This document shows positions 46,236 to 55,002 of a stretch of 64,000 bases of DNA, one piece after another. Under the pieces are notes generated by a model, which saw nothing but the letters and a program-made list of their open reading frames with translations, was not told where the DNA came from and ran no database searches. Origin of the DNA: Mariniblastus sp. (GTDB taxonomy: Bacteria; Planctomycetota; Planctomycetia; Pirellulales; Pirellulaceae); the NCBI GenBank assembly GCA_028823415.1, contig JAPKBL010000004.1, forward strand, positions 1 through 64,000. Direction: 5' to 3'. Positions within the stretch are counted from its first letter, which is position 1, and every line of letters begins with the position of its first letter. The position numbers were made by a program, and so were the translations under genes.

Positions 46236-49200
46236 TCATTTATTTTTATCAGTTTTTTCGGCTTCGATTTTATGTTTGTGCGCTTGATGCTCGGGCCAAG
46301 AGAGTTTACCGTCACCGTTGGTATCGGCATTCGGGAAACGTTCAAAAAATTTATTTTTCCAGTACTCGCCGTCTCGCTCTGCGGCCGGAATTTCCGCTGG
46401 CTTGGGGCTGTTGGATTTTGTGGGTGAGGTATCGCTCGACTCGGAGGATACGGGGTTTGGCTTGTTTTCACTGGATACTGGCAGCGGTTTGGCAATGAGT
46501 TGAGCCAAGATTTTCAGCCGATTCGTATTATCGCCAGTTCGGGCCTGGTACATATGCTCGGTTGCATTGGCAACGGAGTGAACGAATTCCGGGTAAGCAC
46601 GTCCGGTCACATCGATAAACCCGCACTGGTGGTTCTCGCGGTCTTTTCTTCCGGCAGCGGATTGGTCGATCCACTGAAACCAATGAATACCGATAAATCG
46701 GGGATCCGCAAGTGCCGTCGACAGGTAGTTACTGAATGCTAATCCTCGTTGCCGCTGGTTCCAAGCCGAGGTAAGGCCGGGACTGGGAACGCCTCGATCT
46801 ACCGCACCGATATGGAACTCTCCGGCGAGGATGGGCATGTCTACATTGCCGGGAATCTGCCAGGCGCGCACGGTAGAATCGTAGACGTTGACGGAAAACA
46901 CATCGGCCTGGCCAGCAGCGGCCTGGCCGAGGACATTGGGACCCCGATGGCAGCGGCAGCCCAAAAACAATTTGTTCGGTAAAATTTCGTTAATTACTTT
47001 TTTGGATTTGGCAAAAAAGGCGGTAGCAAAATCGAGATAATAAGGTTCGATATCGCTTCTAGCACCTGCAGGAATCTTGCTTGGATCCGCATGCAGGACT
47101 GTTTCCCAATGAGCATGATTTGTTTCCCAAGCCTGATTGAGTTGATCAAGGGAAGTATATTTTTCCTTCAGCTGTTTGAGCACCCATTGTTTGGTTGATT
47201 CGTCATCGGACATTTCAAAAATAGCGGGAGTCAGCCGATCGGGCCATTCAAATTCATTTCCCAGAAACAACCCCAGACAGTAAGGATCGTCTTTTGCCCA
47301 CGTATATTTCTGAAGACATTTCCGCAAGTCGGATTCATAATCATCGCGAAACGGCGAAGGAAGTTTTTCCCTCGTTTGCCACCAGATCGAGGCAATCAGC
47401 GTGTAGGCAGTTTTGGAGTCTTGTTGTAACGGTTGGCTACCCCAAGAGCCGAGTGTGTTGACCCCCCAAGTCCGCATTCGGTCGTGGATTCCATCGCGAC
47501 TGATTTTTTTCCAATTGGGGCCCAAGGCGCGCGCGTAATTCATGGCGGGAAAGTTCACGAATTCCCGACCTTGATTCTTTTGAAGACCGGTCCACCGAAG
47601 GTTGTGGTTTTCATCGGGCAGCCATGCGAAAAAACCAGCGTCGCGTCGTTTTTCAGTGGCCAGTGTGGCCGATTCATTTCCCGCAAGGCAGGCTCCAACG
47701 GAAAAGAAAAGATAACCTTCGGGGTCGATCAACCACCATCGGCCATCCACTTTTTCAGTTCGAAAATGGCCAGTTGAATTCCGCTTCGGCCCCTCTTTCC
47801 AGCCCCCAAAGCGGCTCCAATTTTTTGAACTCGCAGTTTGCTTCGCGGATTCCAATTCTTCAATAAGCGATGCGGTGAGATCTTCGGTCTGTTTAATTTT
47901 ACCCGGCCAATCGAGCGAATTGACTTGTCCCAGTTCGTCTAAATAAGGCATCGCGTGGAGGGCTAGATCGCGTTCTTCCGTGGCCTCCCAGCAAACTACA
48001 GGATCACTGACGCGAAGATTTATTTTGCCGGTCGATGATTGAATTTCCAGTTTTAAAGTTCGCACATCGGCAGGATAAAATCGTCGCCAATGCATTCTGT
48101 GACCGTTGGGCTTGGACAGTTGGTCGCGAAAAATGGCCGGCCCTTGATAGGTGGATTCTTCTTGTGGAAATGCAAATCCCAGCATCGCAGTTTCCCCCGA
48201 GGGAGCGACTCCGAATCCGACACAATGCCGAGACCAGCCCGTCACGTTACTGTTGTTCAGCTTGCCATCAACGATCGTTACTCCCGATTCTTGATTAATG
48301 AGCGAGACACCGACTAGACGGTAATTCGAAACATCCCACCTTTCTCCCTCGGCAGGAACGAATTCAATGGATAGCGGGGAGTTGCCTTGGATAATCCATT
48401 GATCTCCATCCCGCCTGACTGTCCCCGCAGAGTGGGAGCTGACTTTTGATTTCAAGGACTGTTTCGGTTGAAATAATTCAGAGGTGTGAATCTGATTGGC
48501 ATTGTCTGGTTTTTGTAGAGTCTTTGCCTGGGTGGCCGAGGAAGGCGACTCAAAAACAGAAGCCGACAAAGGCGTTGTGCTGCGTTGGCTTTCCACGATC
48601 CGTTTTAATTCCGCACGCATTTGAAGGACTCTGGTCTGTTGTGTTTCGTCCATCAACAGATCGTTCGTTTCTTTCAAATCAGAGGCTAGATTAAATAAAT
48701 GAAGAGGCTTCTGCTCGCGCGATGTGATTAGTTTCCAGTCGCCCATCCGCACCATTTTCGCGAGTTGCTGCCCATAGCGAGGTTCGGCGTTGGCTTGGAC
48801 GAATAGTGTTTTTCGAATCGAACCGGGTTGGTCGCCGCTTAGTACCGAGAGAAAAGACTCGCTATCGAGCCCTTGGTCGGGTGCGACTGCTTGCCCTGTC
48901 AAGTCGGCAAATGTCGCATAAATGTCCTGGAGTCCGACCAAGGCATCGGAACGACTTCCGGGCGCGATGACTGATCCGACTGGTGTGCCGTCGCCCCATC
49001 TAACGATCATGGGAATACGATGGCCTCCCTCCCAGATCGAGGCTTTGCTGCCGCGAAGTCCGCCGCATGAATCGTGCCCCAGTTTTTTAGCTTCCGGCTT
49101 GCCTCTTGAAAGCCCACCATTGTCACTGGCAAAAAGAATCAGTGTGTTGTCTAGTTCGCCGTGTTGACGAAGTCGATCTATCATTTTCCCGAGCGTCACG

Positions 49201-50111
49201 TCTGCTTCGAATAACATGTCGAGGTGAAAATCTCCAAAGGCGCCTTTGATTTTTACTCCGTCAAGTTCCACCGGAGGCGTGTGCGGTTTATGGCAGGACT
49301 CGGTGCAATAGTGCATGAAGAACGGCTTTCGACGACCAGTTGCCTGGTTATCGGAAACGTGTTGATCAATGAACTGAAGTGCTTTATCCGTCAGGATTGG
49401 CCCTATTTGAGAGGTATCCCAATCGGGAGATCCAAACCCGGTTTTCAAGATTACCGAGTTGCCATGGATTCCTTTTTCCCAGATTTTCAACTCTTCGGGA
49501 TTCCCGGCAAGGAGGCCATTTTCAAATGCCAGATAAGGTGGCCCTTGAATTCCCTGTGGTAATTCGTAGGCATAATCAAACCCAAAACTGAATGGGCTGT
49601 TCTCAATAGGTCGAGAAAAATCAATATCCCGAAAATCGTATTTCCACGAGATTGGCTCGCCGGTGCTCTTACTAAACACCTGCCCTCCGAGATGCACCTT
49701 TCCTAAAAACGCGGTGTGGTAACCCGCGTTTTTCATCAAGTCACCGATGGTTTGCTGTCCGTCGAGAACCTGGGAAGGCTGATGAAAGATCCAGGTGCCG
49801 TTTTCTAGCCGGCCGCGATAGGGATAGTTTCCTGTTAGGACGCTGTATCTTGTCGGCGCACAAACCGACGATGGAGAGTGGGCGTCGGTAAAAAGCATGC
49901 CTTCGGTTGCTAGTCTTTCCAGATTGGGAAGCGCGACTTTGCTGTCTGCGTTGTAGGACCGGCAATCGCCATACCCCATGTCGTCCATCAGAAATAAAAT
50001 GACGTTAGGCGGTTCGTTGGCCGCTACGGTTGGTGCGCTAAATCCGCCGCACACAACAACGACCGTCACACAAATGGATGTGATAGAGAAATTGATATTC
50101 AAAGGGATCAT
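46236..50111 (-). CDS. Sulfatase - GH50-like agarase - EF-hand fusion
   Basis: 1,291 residues. Signal peptide to about VA/AN. Residues 35-505 form a type I sulfatase: LFLMDDMGYGD, C84-A-P-T-R88 (YSVLTGNYPYRG), GKVHLGG with Val for Trp, FASDNGGLSRG. Residues 560-710 look like a carbohydrate-binding beta-sandwich. Residues 760-1190 resemble the TIM barrel of GH50 beta-agarases: GRWWLIDPEGYLFFSVGA, LFLGNEFEWP with candidate acid/base E953, and ILAGEFHIGA with candidate nucleophile E1098. A Ser/Pro-rich linker then leads to one EF-hand loop, D1263-x-N-x-D-G-x-L-x-x-x-E1274. One chain would thus remove sulfate from and cut an agar- or porphyran-like glycan. It is 115 bases below the EF-hand sulfatase gene. 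The GH family assignment is by motif only. Confidence 0.85.
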   Translation of the reverse strand: MIPLNINFSITSICVTVVVVCGGFSAPTVAANEPPNVILFLMDDMGYGDCRSYNADSKVALPNLERLATEGMLFTDAHSPSSVCAPTRYSVLTGNYPYRGRLENGTWIFHQPSQVLDGQQTIGDLMKNAGYHTAFLGKVHLGGQVFSKSTGEPISWKYDFRDIDFSRPIENSPFSFGFDYAYELPQGIQGPPYLAFENGLLAGNPEELKIWEKGIHGNSVILKTGFGSPDWDTSQIGPILTDKALQFIDQHVSDNQATGRRKPFFMHYCTESCHKPHTPPVELDGVKIKGAFGDFHLDMLFEADVTLGKMIDRLRQHGELDNTLILFASDNGGLSRGKPEAKKLGHDSCGGLRGSKASIWEGGHRIPMIVRWGDGTPVGSVIAPGSRSDALVGLQDIYATFADLTGQAVAPDQGLDSESFLSVLSGDQPGSIRKTLFVQANAEPRYGQQLAKMVRMGDWKLITSREQKPLHLFNLASDLKETNDLLMDETQQTRVLQMRAELKRIVESQRSTTPLSASVFESPSSATQAKTLQKPDNANQIHTSELFQPKQSLKSKVSSHSAGTVRRDGDQWIIQGNSPLSIEFVPAEGERWDVSNYRLVGVSLINQESGVTIVDGKLNNSNVTGWSRHCVGFGVAPSGETAMLGFAFPQEESTYQGPAIFRDQLSKPNGHRMHWRRFYPADVRTLKLEIQSSTGKINLRVSDPVVCWEATEERDLALHAMPYLDELGQVNSLDWPGKIKQTEDLTASLIEELESAKQTASSKNWSRFGGWKEGPKRNSTGHFRTEKVDGRWWLIDPEGYLFFSVGACLAGNESATLATEKRRDAGFFAWLPDENHNLRWTGLQKNQGREFVNFPAMNYARALGPNWKKISRDGIHDRMRTWGVNTLGSWGSQPLQQDSKTAYTLIASIWWQTREKLPSPFRDDYESDLRKCLQKYTWAKDDPYCLGLFLGNEFEWPDRLTPAIFEMSDDESTKQWVLKQLKEKYTSLDQLNQAWETNHAHWETVLHADPSKIPAGARSDIEPYYLDFATAFFAKSKKVINEILPNKLFLGCRCHRGPNVLGQAAAGQADVFSVNVYDSTVRAWQIPGNVDMPILAGEFHIGAVDRGVPSPGLTSAWNQRQRGLAFSNYLSTALADPRFIGIHWFQWIDQSAAGRKDRENHQCGFIDVTGRAYPEFVHSVANATEHMYQARTGDNTNRLKILAQLIAKPLPVSSENKPNPVSSESSDTSPTKSNSPKPAEIPAAERDGEYWKNKFFERFPNADTNGDGKLSWPEHQAHKHKIEAEKTDKNK

Positions 50112-50226
50112 AAGTTCAGATCATTCAGAAGTTTGAGTTGTTTTTTTTCGAAGCTGGGCATGCAATTGTATTAGAAATCGGGATGCGGAAGTGCGGGCCT
50201 TTCGATGCTGGTGAACGTAGCAATTA

Positions 50227-52233
50227 CTAATCGCTCTTTTTTTTGTCCAGCTCGGCTTTGAATTTTTTATACTCGGACCAGCTCAAATCTCCATCCTGAT
50301 TGGTGTCTGCCACGGGGTGTAGTTTGAAGAAATGATCTTTCCATTGCAGGTCCGACATTGGTTTTTCTGGCTGCGAAGAATCTGATTTGTTCTCCGCTGA
50401 TTTCGATTTTGGGTCGCCCGCGTCAGGGTTAGAATCAGCTTTTGGAATATGAGCGTTGCGTTCAGGCCAAGACAAGACTCCGTCTCCATTGGTGTCAGCG
50501 TCCGGGTGCTTTTTGAAATATTCATTTTTCCAATATTCGCCAGTTTTTTTGTCAGTTGCCGATTTTCCTCTGACGGGAGGTTTTGGTTGGACGGGTTTTT
50601 TCGGTTTAAAAACTGGCTGATTAGGAATCGAATCTTCTTCATTGGGAATCCGTTTTATCAGTTGACTGCGAAGTGCAGCGAGCGGAGAGGCGTGACTTGA
50701 GTCGGTTGCTAGATTGTTCCACTCATGTGGATCTGACTTGGTTTGATAAAGCTCTTCTTTGCCATTTTCATAGCGAATGTATCGATAGTTGTCCGACCGT
50801 AGAGAGTAGTTTTCTTTGGCAGGGTTGTACTTGGTTCGCCATTTATAAAGTGCAGTAAGCGCCGATTCAGGCCCGCCCCAAGCCTTGGTTTGAGCGTCTT
50901 CTAAAAATGGTTTCAGACTGAATCCATCGAGTGGCCGGCCTTTATTATTCTTCATCGTTTCACCGGTTAAGCCACACAATTCAACCAACGTCGGATAGAT
51001 ATCAATGAGTGAAACCGGATGATCAGAAACACTCCCCGGTTGGGAAATTCCAGGTGCTCGAATGACAAGCGGAATACGCGTGCTTTCCTGCCACAGTGAG
51101 TTCTTGTAAAGATAGTCTTTCTCACCCATGCCCCACCCGTGATCACTCGTCACGATGACGATCGTGTTATCGGCGAGTGAAGTTTGTTCGACGACATCCA
51201 TAATATTGCCAATCAATTCGTCTACCGAAGCAACACTGGCGAGATAGGCTTGAATGAATCGCTGGAGTGCTTCTTCGCGAGTCTCATAGGACGCGACGAG
51301 TTCCTGATACAGCCGACTTCCCATGTCCATGGTTCGTTGTGAATTTGGTTCTTGCGTAGCTACGTTCCCACGAATCGAAAGAGCGAATGTATCCTCGATG
51401 TCCCCTTTTTTAATTTCTGGCAGCTCAATGGAATCGAGCGGGAATCGGTCGAAGAAACGCTTGGGAACGACTAGCGGGGTATGAGGGCGAATGAATCCGA
51501 CGCCCATGAAGAAAGGTTGATCCCCCGGTTTCTCGACGAATTCTTTCAGTCGATCCACCGCCCATTGAGAATTGAGTTCGTCGGCAGTTTGGTCACGAGT
51601 TTCTTGAGTAGTGATGTTAAGCGTTCGTGTTTTTCCCCAGCCGCCGGTGAGCCATGAAAATGGAACTCCGTCTTGGTTGGTGCGTCCGGAAATGTCGACC
51701 AAAGGACCGAACGAACCGTCGACGGCGCCGATCTCGCGATAGGGTGCCGGGACATCGGGATGGGCCACGCGATCACTGCCGGTGAGCGCGAAAGGGCCAT
51801 AGTCGGCGGGGTTGCCGTATTGATTCCATTCCTTGGGAACCAGATGGTGCATTAACTTTCCCGTCCCGAGGGTGAGGTAGCCATTGGCCCGAAAGTGGTC
51901 CATGATTGTTCGAGAATTCTTCAGAACTTCGTACTCACTCCATTTTGTAAATCCGAAGCAACTGGAATGATGTGGATAAATTCCGGTAAATAGACTTGCC
52001 CGGGAAGGTCCGCAAATTGGAATGTTGCAGTGAGCCTGAGTGAAGGTGACGCCGGTTTTACTCAAGCGAGCGATATTGGGAGTTTGAGTTTGGGGGTGTC
52101 CACCAAAGCCTTCAACATAGTCATTGAGGTCATCGCAGATGATCAAAATCACATTGGGTTGTTGAACAGCCAAGACATCGTTCAGTGGGTGACAAATAAA
52201 GACCAAGCAGAGAATAAGTAGTTTAGATTTCAT
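50227..52233 (-). CDS. Iduronate-2-sulfatase-like sulfatase with two C-terminal EF-hand repeats
   Basis: 668 residues from the ATG at 52233 (signal peptide to about LA/VQ). Catalytic motif C74-G-P-S-R78; IICDDLNDYVEGFGGHPQ, TSDHGWGMGEKDYLYKNSLW and YRYIRYENGKEELYQ place it in the iduronate-2-sulfatase-like group. The last 110 residues hold two copies of a module of the form W-K-x-x-F/Y-F-K-x-H-P-x-A-D-T-N-x-D-G-x-L-S-W-x-E, with EF-hand loops at 580-591 and 643-654. The neighbouring sulfatase-agarase protein ends in the same module. The tail probably binds calcium and mediates attachment; that is inference. First gene of the minus-strand run that ends with DUF1501. Confidence 0.93.
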   Translation of the reverse strand: MKSKLLILCLVFICHPLNDVLAVQQPNVILIICDDLNDYVEGFGGHPQTQTPNIARLSKTGVTFTQAHCNIPICGPSRASLFTGIYPHHSSCFGFTKWSEYEVLKNSRTIMDHFRANGYLTLGTGKLMHHLVPKEWNQYGNPADYGPFALTGSDRVAHPDVPAPYREIGAVDGSFGPLVDISGRTNQDGVPFSWLTGGWGKTRTLNITTQETRDQTADELNSQWAVDRLKEFVEKPGDQPFFMGVGFIRPHTPLVVPKRFFDRFPLDSIELPEIKKGDIEDTFALSIRGNVATQEPNSQRTMDMGSRLYQELVASYETREEALQRFIQAYLASVASVDELIGNIMDVVEQTSLADNTIVIVTSDHGWGMGEKDYLYKNSLWQESTRIPLVIRAPGISQPGSVSDHPVSLIDIYPTLVELCGLTGETMKNNKGRPLDGFSLKPFLEDAQTKAWGGPESALTALYKWRTKYNPAKENYSLRSDNYRYIRYENGKEELYQTKSDPHEWNNLATDSSHASPLAALRSQLIKRIPNEEDSIPNQPVFKPKKPVQPKPPVRGKSATDKKTGEYWKNEYFKKHPDADTNGDGVLSWPERNAHIPKADSNPDAGDPKSKSAENKSDSSQPEKPMSDLQWKDHFFKLHPVADTNQDGDLSWSEYKKFKAELDKKKSD

Positions 52234-52616
52234 GATGGTTGTAGCTGTAAGTGTGCTCGCGTGGCGAGCCATAACAGGACATTCGAAGTTTAGAGCCAGA
52301 GAGTAATGCAACGAAAGCGTTGTAATTTTTTATTGGATAATTTAGCCAATGGAGTGGAAAGCCAATGAAACAAAGTCTCGCGTCAAAAGGTTATTCCACA
52401 GGCGGTTCGATTTACGGCTAAAACTAAATTTTACCAAATATTTTCTGGCTTATTCGCATAATTGAATTTTGAATAACAGGCCGCCAGATACCGCCCTTTC
52501 TATTGAACCGGATTTGCCTAATGGAGCCAATTCGTTCGCGGGGTATCGGAAATTAGCCAATAAATTATTGTTTTTGAAAAAATGGTAATATTGAGGTAAA
52601 TCACTGTGAACGTGGA
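52234..52616. promoter_or_regulatory. Divergent control region with four AGCCAAT copies
   Basis: 383 bases between the EF-hand sulfatase and the ECF sigma gene. AGCCAAT occurs four times in the same orientation: 52344-52350, 52360-52366, 52525-52531 and 52555-52561; the first and last are extended to TTAGCCAAT. The first copy is also the right arm of an imperfect 19-bp palindrome at 52332-52350. A 6-bp hairpin (GCTCGC/GCGAGC, 52255-52269) lies 21 bases before the sulfatase start on the minus strand. A shared operator is likely but untested. Confidence 0.5.
52308..52332 (+). terminator. Possible hairpin with T-tract, plus strand
   Basis: GCAACG (52308-52313) pairs with CGTTGT (52318-52323, one G-T pair) across AAAG and is followed by AATTTTTTATT. 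It has the form of a weak intrinsic terminator reading right. Lying in a divergent region, it could block read-through from the left toward the ECF sigma gene or act as a leader attenuator if transcription starts before it. Confidence 0.35.
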
Positions 52617-53207
52617 ATGACAATACCGAGGGCATCAACATTGGACAAATCAAATTCCCAGGAAGATCGCTATCATCGTTTTGTGGGGTTACTCGCCCGA
52701 AACGATCAGGCGATTCGTCGCTTTATTCGTTCGCTACTGCCATCGAACCAGGGGGTCGATGACGTGGTTCAAGAAACGGCGCTGGAGTGTTGGCGGAAAT
52801 TTTCTGATTTTGAATCAGGCGACTCCAGTCACCCAGATCAAGTTCAAGGAAGCGATGAGTTCATTCGTTGGGCCTGCGTCGTTGCGAGGTTTAAGGTCAT
52901 GAGTTGCCAGCGGGACTGGGCGCGCGACCGATTAGTCTTCAGAGAGCATATTCTTGAGCAGCTGGCTGACGATGCATTCGAGCAAATGGAAAAGCGTGAT
53001 TTGGAACGGATGGCCATTGAGCGGTGCTTGAGTCAGCTCGTTGTGGAATCACAGCGCCTTTTATTGAGTGTGTATCGACCTGGCGATTCCGTGAAGCGGA
53101 TTGCTAAGGAAAATGGTGAAAAATCACGTCGTCTGTACAGCAAAATGAATGGGCTTCGAAAACAATTGCTGGCTTGTGTTGAACGTCGTCTGGCCGAGGA
53201 ATCTTAA
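52617..53207 (+). CDS. ECF-type sigma-70 family RNA polymerase sigma factor
   Basis: 196 residues. Region 2 shows LLARNDQAIRRFIRSLLPSNQGVDDVVQETALECWRKFSDF and FIRWACVVARFKVMSCQRDWARDR. Region 4 shows CLSQLVVESQRLLLSVYRPGDSVKRIAKE and a basic helix-turn-helix (GEKSRRLYSKMNGLRKQLLACVERRL). This is the planctomycete/verrucomicrobial ECF type that goes with FecR-LamG anti-sigma proteins. The next gene starts immediately after its stop (TAA then ATG), so the pair is translated together. It would switch on a small gene set, probably including the sulfatase at 55003. Confidence 0.93.
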   Translation: MTIPRASTLDKSNSQEDRYHRFVGLLARNDQAIRRFIRSLLPSNQGVDDVVQETALECWRKFSDFESGDSSHPDQVQGSDEFIRWACVVARFKVMSCQRDWARDRLVFREHILEQLADDAFEQMEKRDLERMAIERCLSQLVVESQRLLLSVYRPGDSVKRIAKENGEKSRRLYSKMNGLRKQLLACVERRLAEES

Positions 53208-54908
53208 ATGAACGAAGAGATTGAAAAACTAATTTTTCGCGCGATTGACGGAGCGATTTCACAGGATGAATTCAATCGTCTCCAAGATGTGTTAGAAGTA
53301 GACGAGGATGCGAGGGTTTTTTATACCAAAATGCTATCTCTCGACCAGTCGGTGTCAGACATTGCAGAATCAGCCAGAGGCGAGGCCGTCGATCGGCCGG
53401 AAGTCCATTGGAATTCGCTTGCGGGAGTCGATTCGGAGACAGATTCTTCATTGCGAGGGCATTTGCTGACTTACATTTCGATTGCAGCCAGTGCGGTTGT
53501 TTTGACGACCCTTGCGTTTTACTTTACGCGACCCTGGAGTGGGCCAGAGATCGTCCGAGTTCGAGAGGTTGAGGTTGCTCCGTTGAGCTCCGAAAAGAAC
53601 GGAGTCGCTGAAGTTGTCCAGCGAATAGACTGTGTTTTGGAAAACGAAAAATGGAGTACTTCTAGCTCTTCCTTCGAAGCGGGACAGTCTATTGTTTTGC
53701 TTGAGGGAGTTGTTGTTGTTGAGTTCCGGAAAGGTGCCAGGGTCACGTTGGAGGGGCCGGCCAATCTTGAGTTTTTATCGGACAATAGCGGTTTCCTTCA
53801 GTCGGGAAAGTTGACTGCGGTGATTCCAGATTCGGCAATCGGGTTTGAGATATTAACCCCGAGTGGCCGACTGATTGATCATGGAACTGAGTTTGGTGTG
53901 AGCGTTGATCCCAACGGCGATACCGAAACTCATGTTTTCAAGGGAGAGGTCGAATTAATTGCAAACCATGCCAAGACTCAAGAACTAGATCCGAATTCTG
54001 GCAGTCAGCGCGAGTTCGGAAGTCAGCGTTTAACGGATGCGATGGGACTGCGGTTCAAGAGAGAAGGGAATGTTGCGGCGGAGGTAATTGAGGCCAACCC
54101 AAGCCAGTTCATCCGGACTTCGATTGTTGATCGCCAGCGCGTCAAAAATCGAACCGAGATCACGGAATTGGTTGATGAAGAGCATTTGATGATGTGGTTT
54201 GAAGCGGGACAGGGAGTCCAGAGAGATTCCAAGGGCCGGGTGATTTCATGGGAAAATCTAGCTCAAAGCCAAGCTGATCGTGCAAATCAAGAACTAGAAT
54301 CATCGGCTTGGCAAGTCAATGCAGACCGTCGTCCCGGGTGGTCCGAGAGTGGTCTTGGAGGTTTTCCCGCCGTTCGATTCGGTGGCTTCGAGAGCAAGGA
54401 ATTCTTAGCAACAACCCCACTGCGATTGAAAGCCGATGCGACGGCATTGGTGGTTTGTCAATTTGATCCGCTTGAAGAAATTGGCTACGGCCATCTTTTG
54501 GTTTTAGGGGGGCAAACGAAATTTGTGTTAGAGCGTCGTGAAAAAAGCGAGGCGGGGAGTTATACCTGGTCCTGGCAGAACAAAAACGTGCCGCCGTTTC
54601 GGATGGAGGCGCTGAAAAATGTAAAGCCGACAACCTCCCATGAGCCCCAGATTTGTGCGGTGCGTTATAGTGTCGAGCAAGATATTTTCGAGCTATCTGT
54701 CAACGGTGAAGCCGTGGCCGAAGGAGATCCAATCGGCAGTTTAGCGGTAAACTCATCTCAAGTGATCGGGTGTGGGCATCATCGGAATCGGTTCTTTTTT
54801 AAAGGACAAATTGCCGAAATCGTGATATACGATCGAGCATTGAATCAAGAAAAGTTTAATCAGGTTACTGAATCTCTAATGCAAAAATATAGGATTCAAG
54901 CTCGATAA
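53208..54908 (+). CDS. FecR-like anti-sigma protein with C-terminal LamG-like domain
   Basis: 566 residues. A cytoplasmic N-terminus of about 80 residues (MNEEIEKLIFRAIDGAISQDEFNRL) precedes one membrane helix (about 86-106). A FecR domain lies at about 140-250 (VRITLEGPANLEFLSD-like strings; IGFEILTPSGRLIDHGTEFGV). From about 320 a concanavalin/LamG-like domain follows (MMWFEAGQGVQRDSKG, GFPAVRFGGFES, QVIGCGHHRNRFFFKGQIAEIVIYDR). The inside segment should hold the ECF factor; the outside lectin-like part probably senses a glycan. Start is fixed by GAGGA seven bases upstream and abutment to the sigma gene. Confidence 0.92.
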   Translation: MNEEIEKLIFRAIDGAISQDEFNRLQDVLEVDEDARVFYTKMLSLDQSVSDIAESARGEAVDRPEVHWNSLAGVDSETDSSLRGHLLTYISIAASAVVLTTLAFYFTRPWSGPEIVRVREVEVAPLSSEKNGVAEVVQRIDCVLENEKWSTSSSSFEAGQSIVLLEGVVVVEFRKGARVTLEGPANLEFLSDNSGFLQSGKLTAVIPDSAIGFEILTPSGRLIDHGTEFGVSVDPNGDTETHVFKGEVELIANHAKTQELDPNSGSQREFGSQRLTDAMGLRFKREGNVAAEVIEANPSQFIRTSIVDRQRVKNRTEITELVDEEHLMMWFEAGQGVQRDSKGRVISWENLAQSQADRANQELESSAWQVNADRRPGWSESGLGGFPAVRFGGFESKEFLATTPLRLKADATALVVCQFDPLEEIGYGHLLVLGGQTKFVLERREKSEAGSYTWSWQNKNVPPFRMEALKNVKPTTSHEPQICAVRYSVEQDIFELSVNGEAVAEGDPIGSLAVNSSQVIGCGHHRNRFFFKGQIAEIVIYDRALNQEKFNQVTESLMQKYRIQAR

Positions 54909-55002
54909 ACTCTGGCCCTGCCAATAGACAGTGGCGTTGTGCGACGATTGCTGTGTATGATTGACATCTAATTCGCCGTTCTATTTCCAAGGATAACTTG
55001 CT

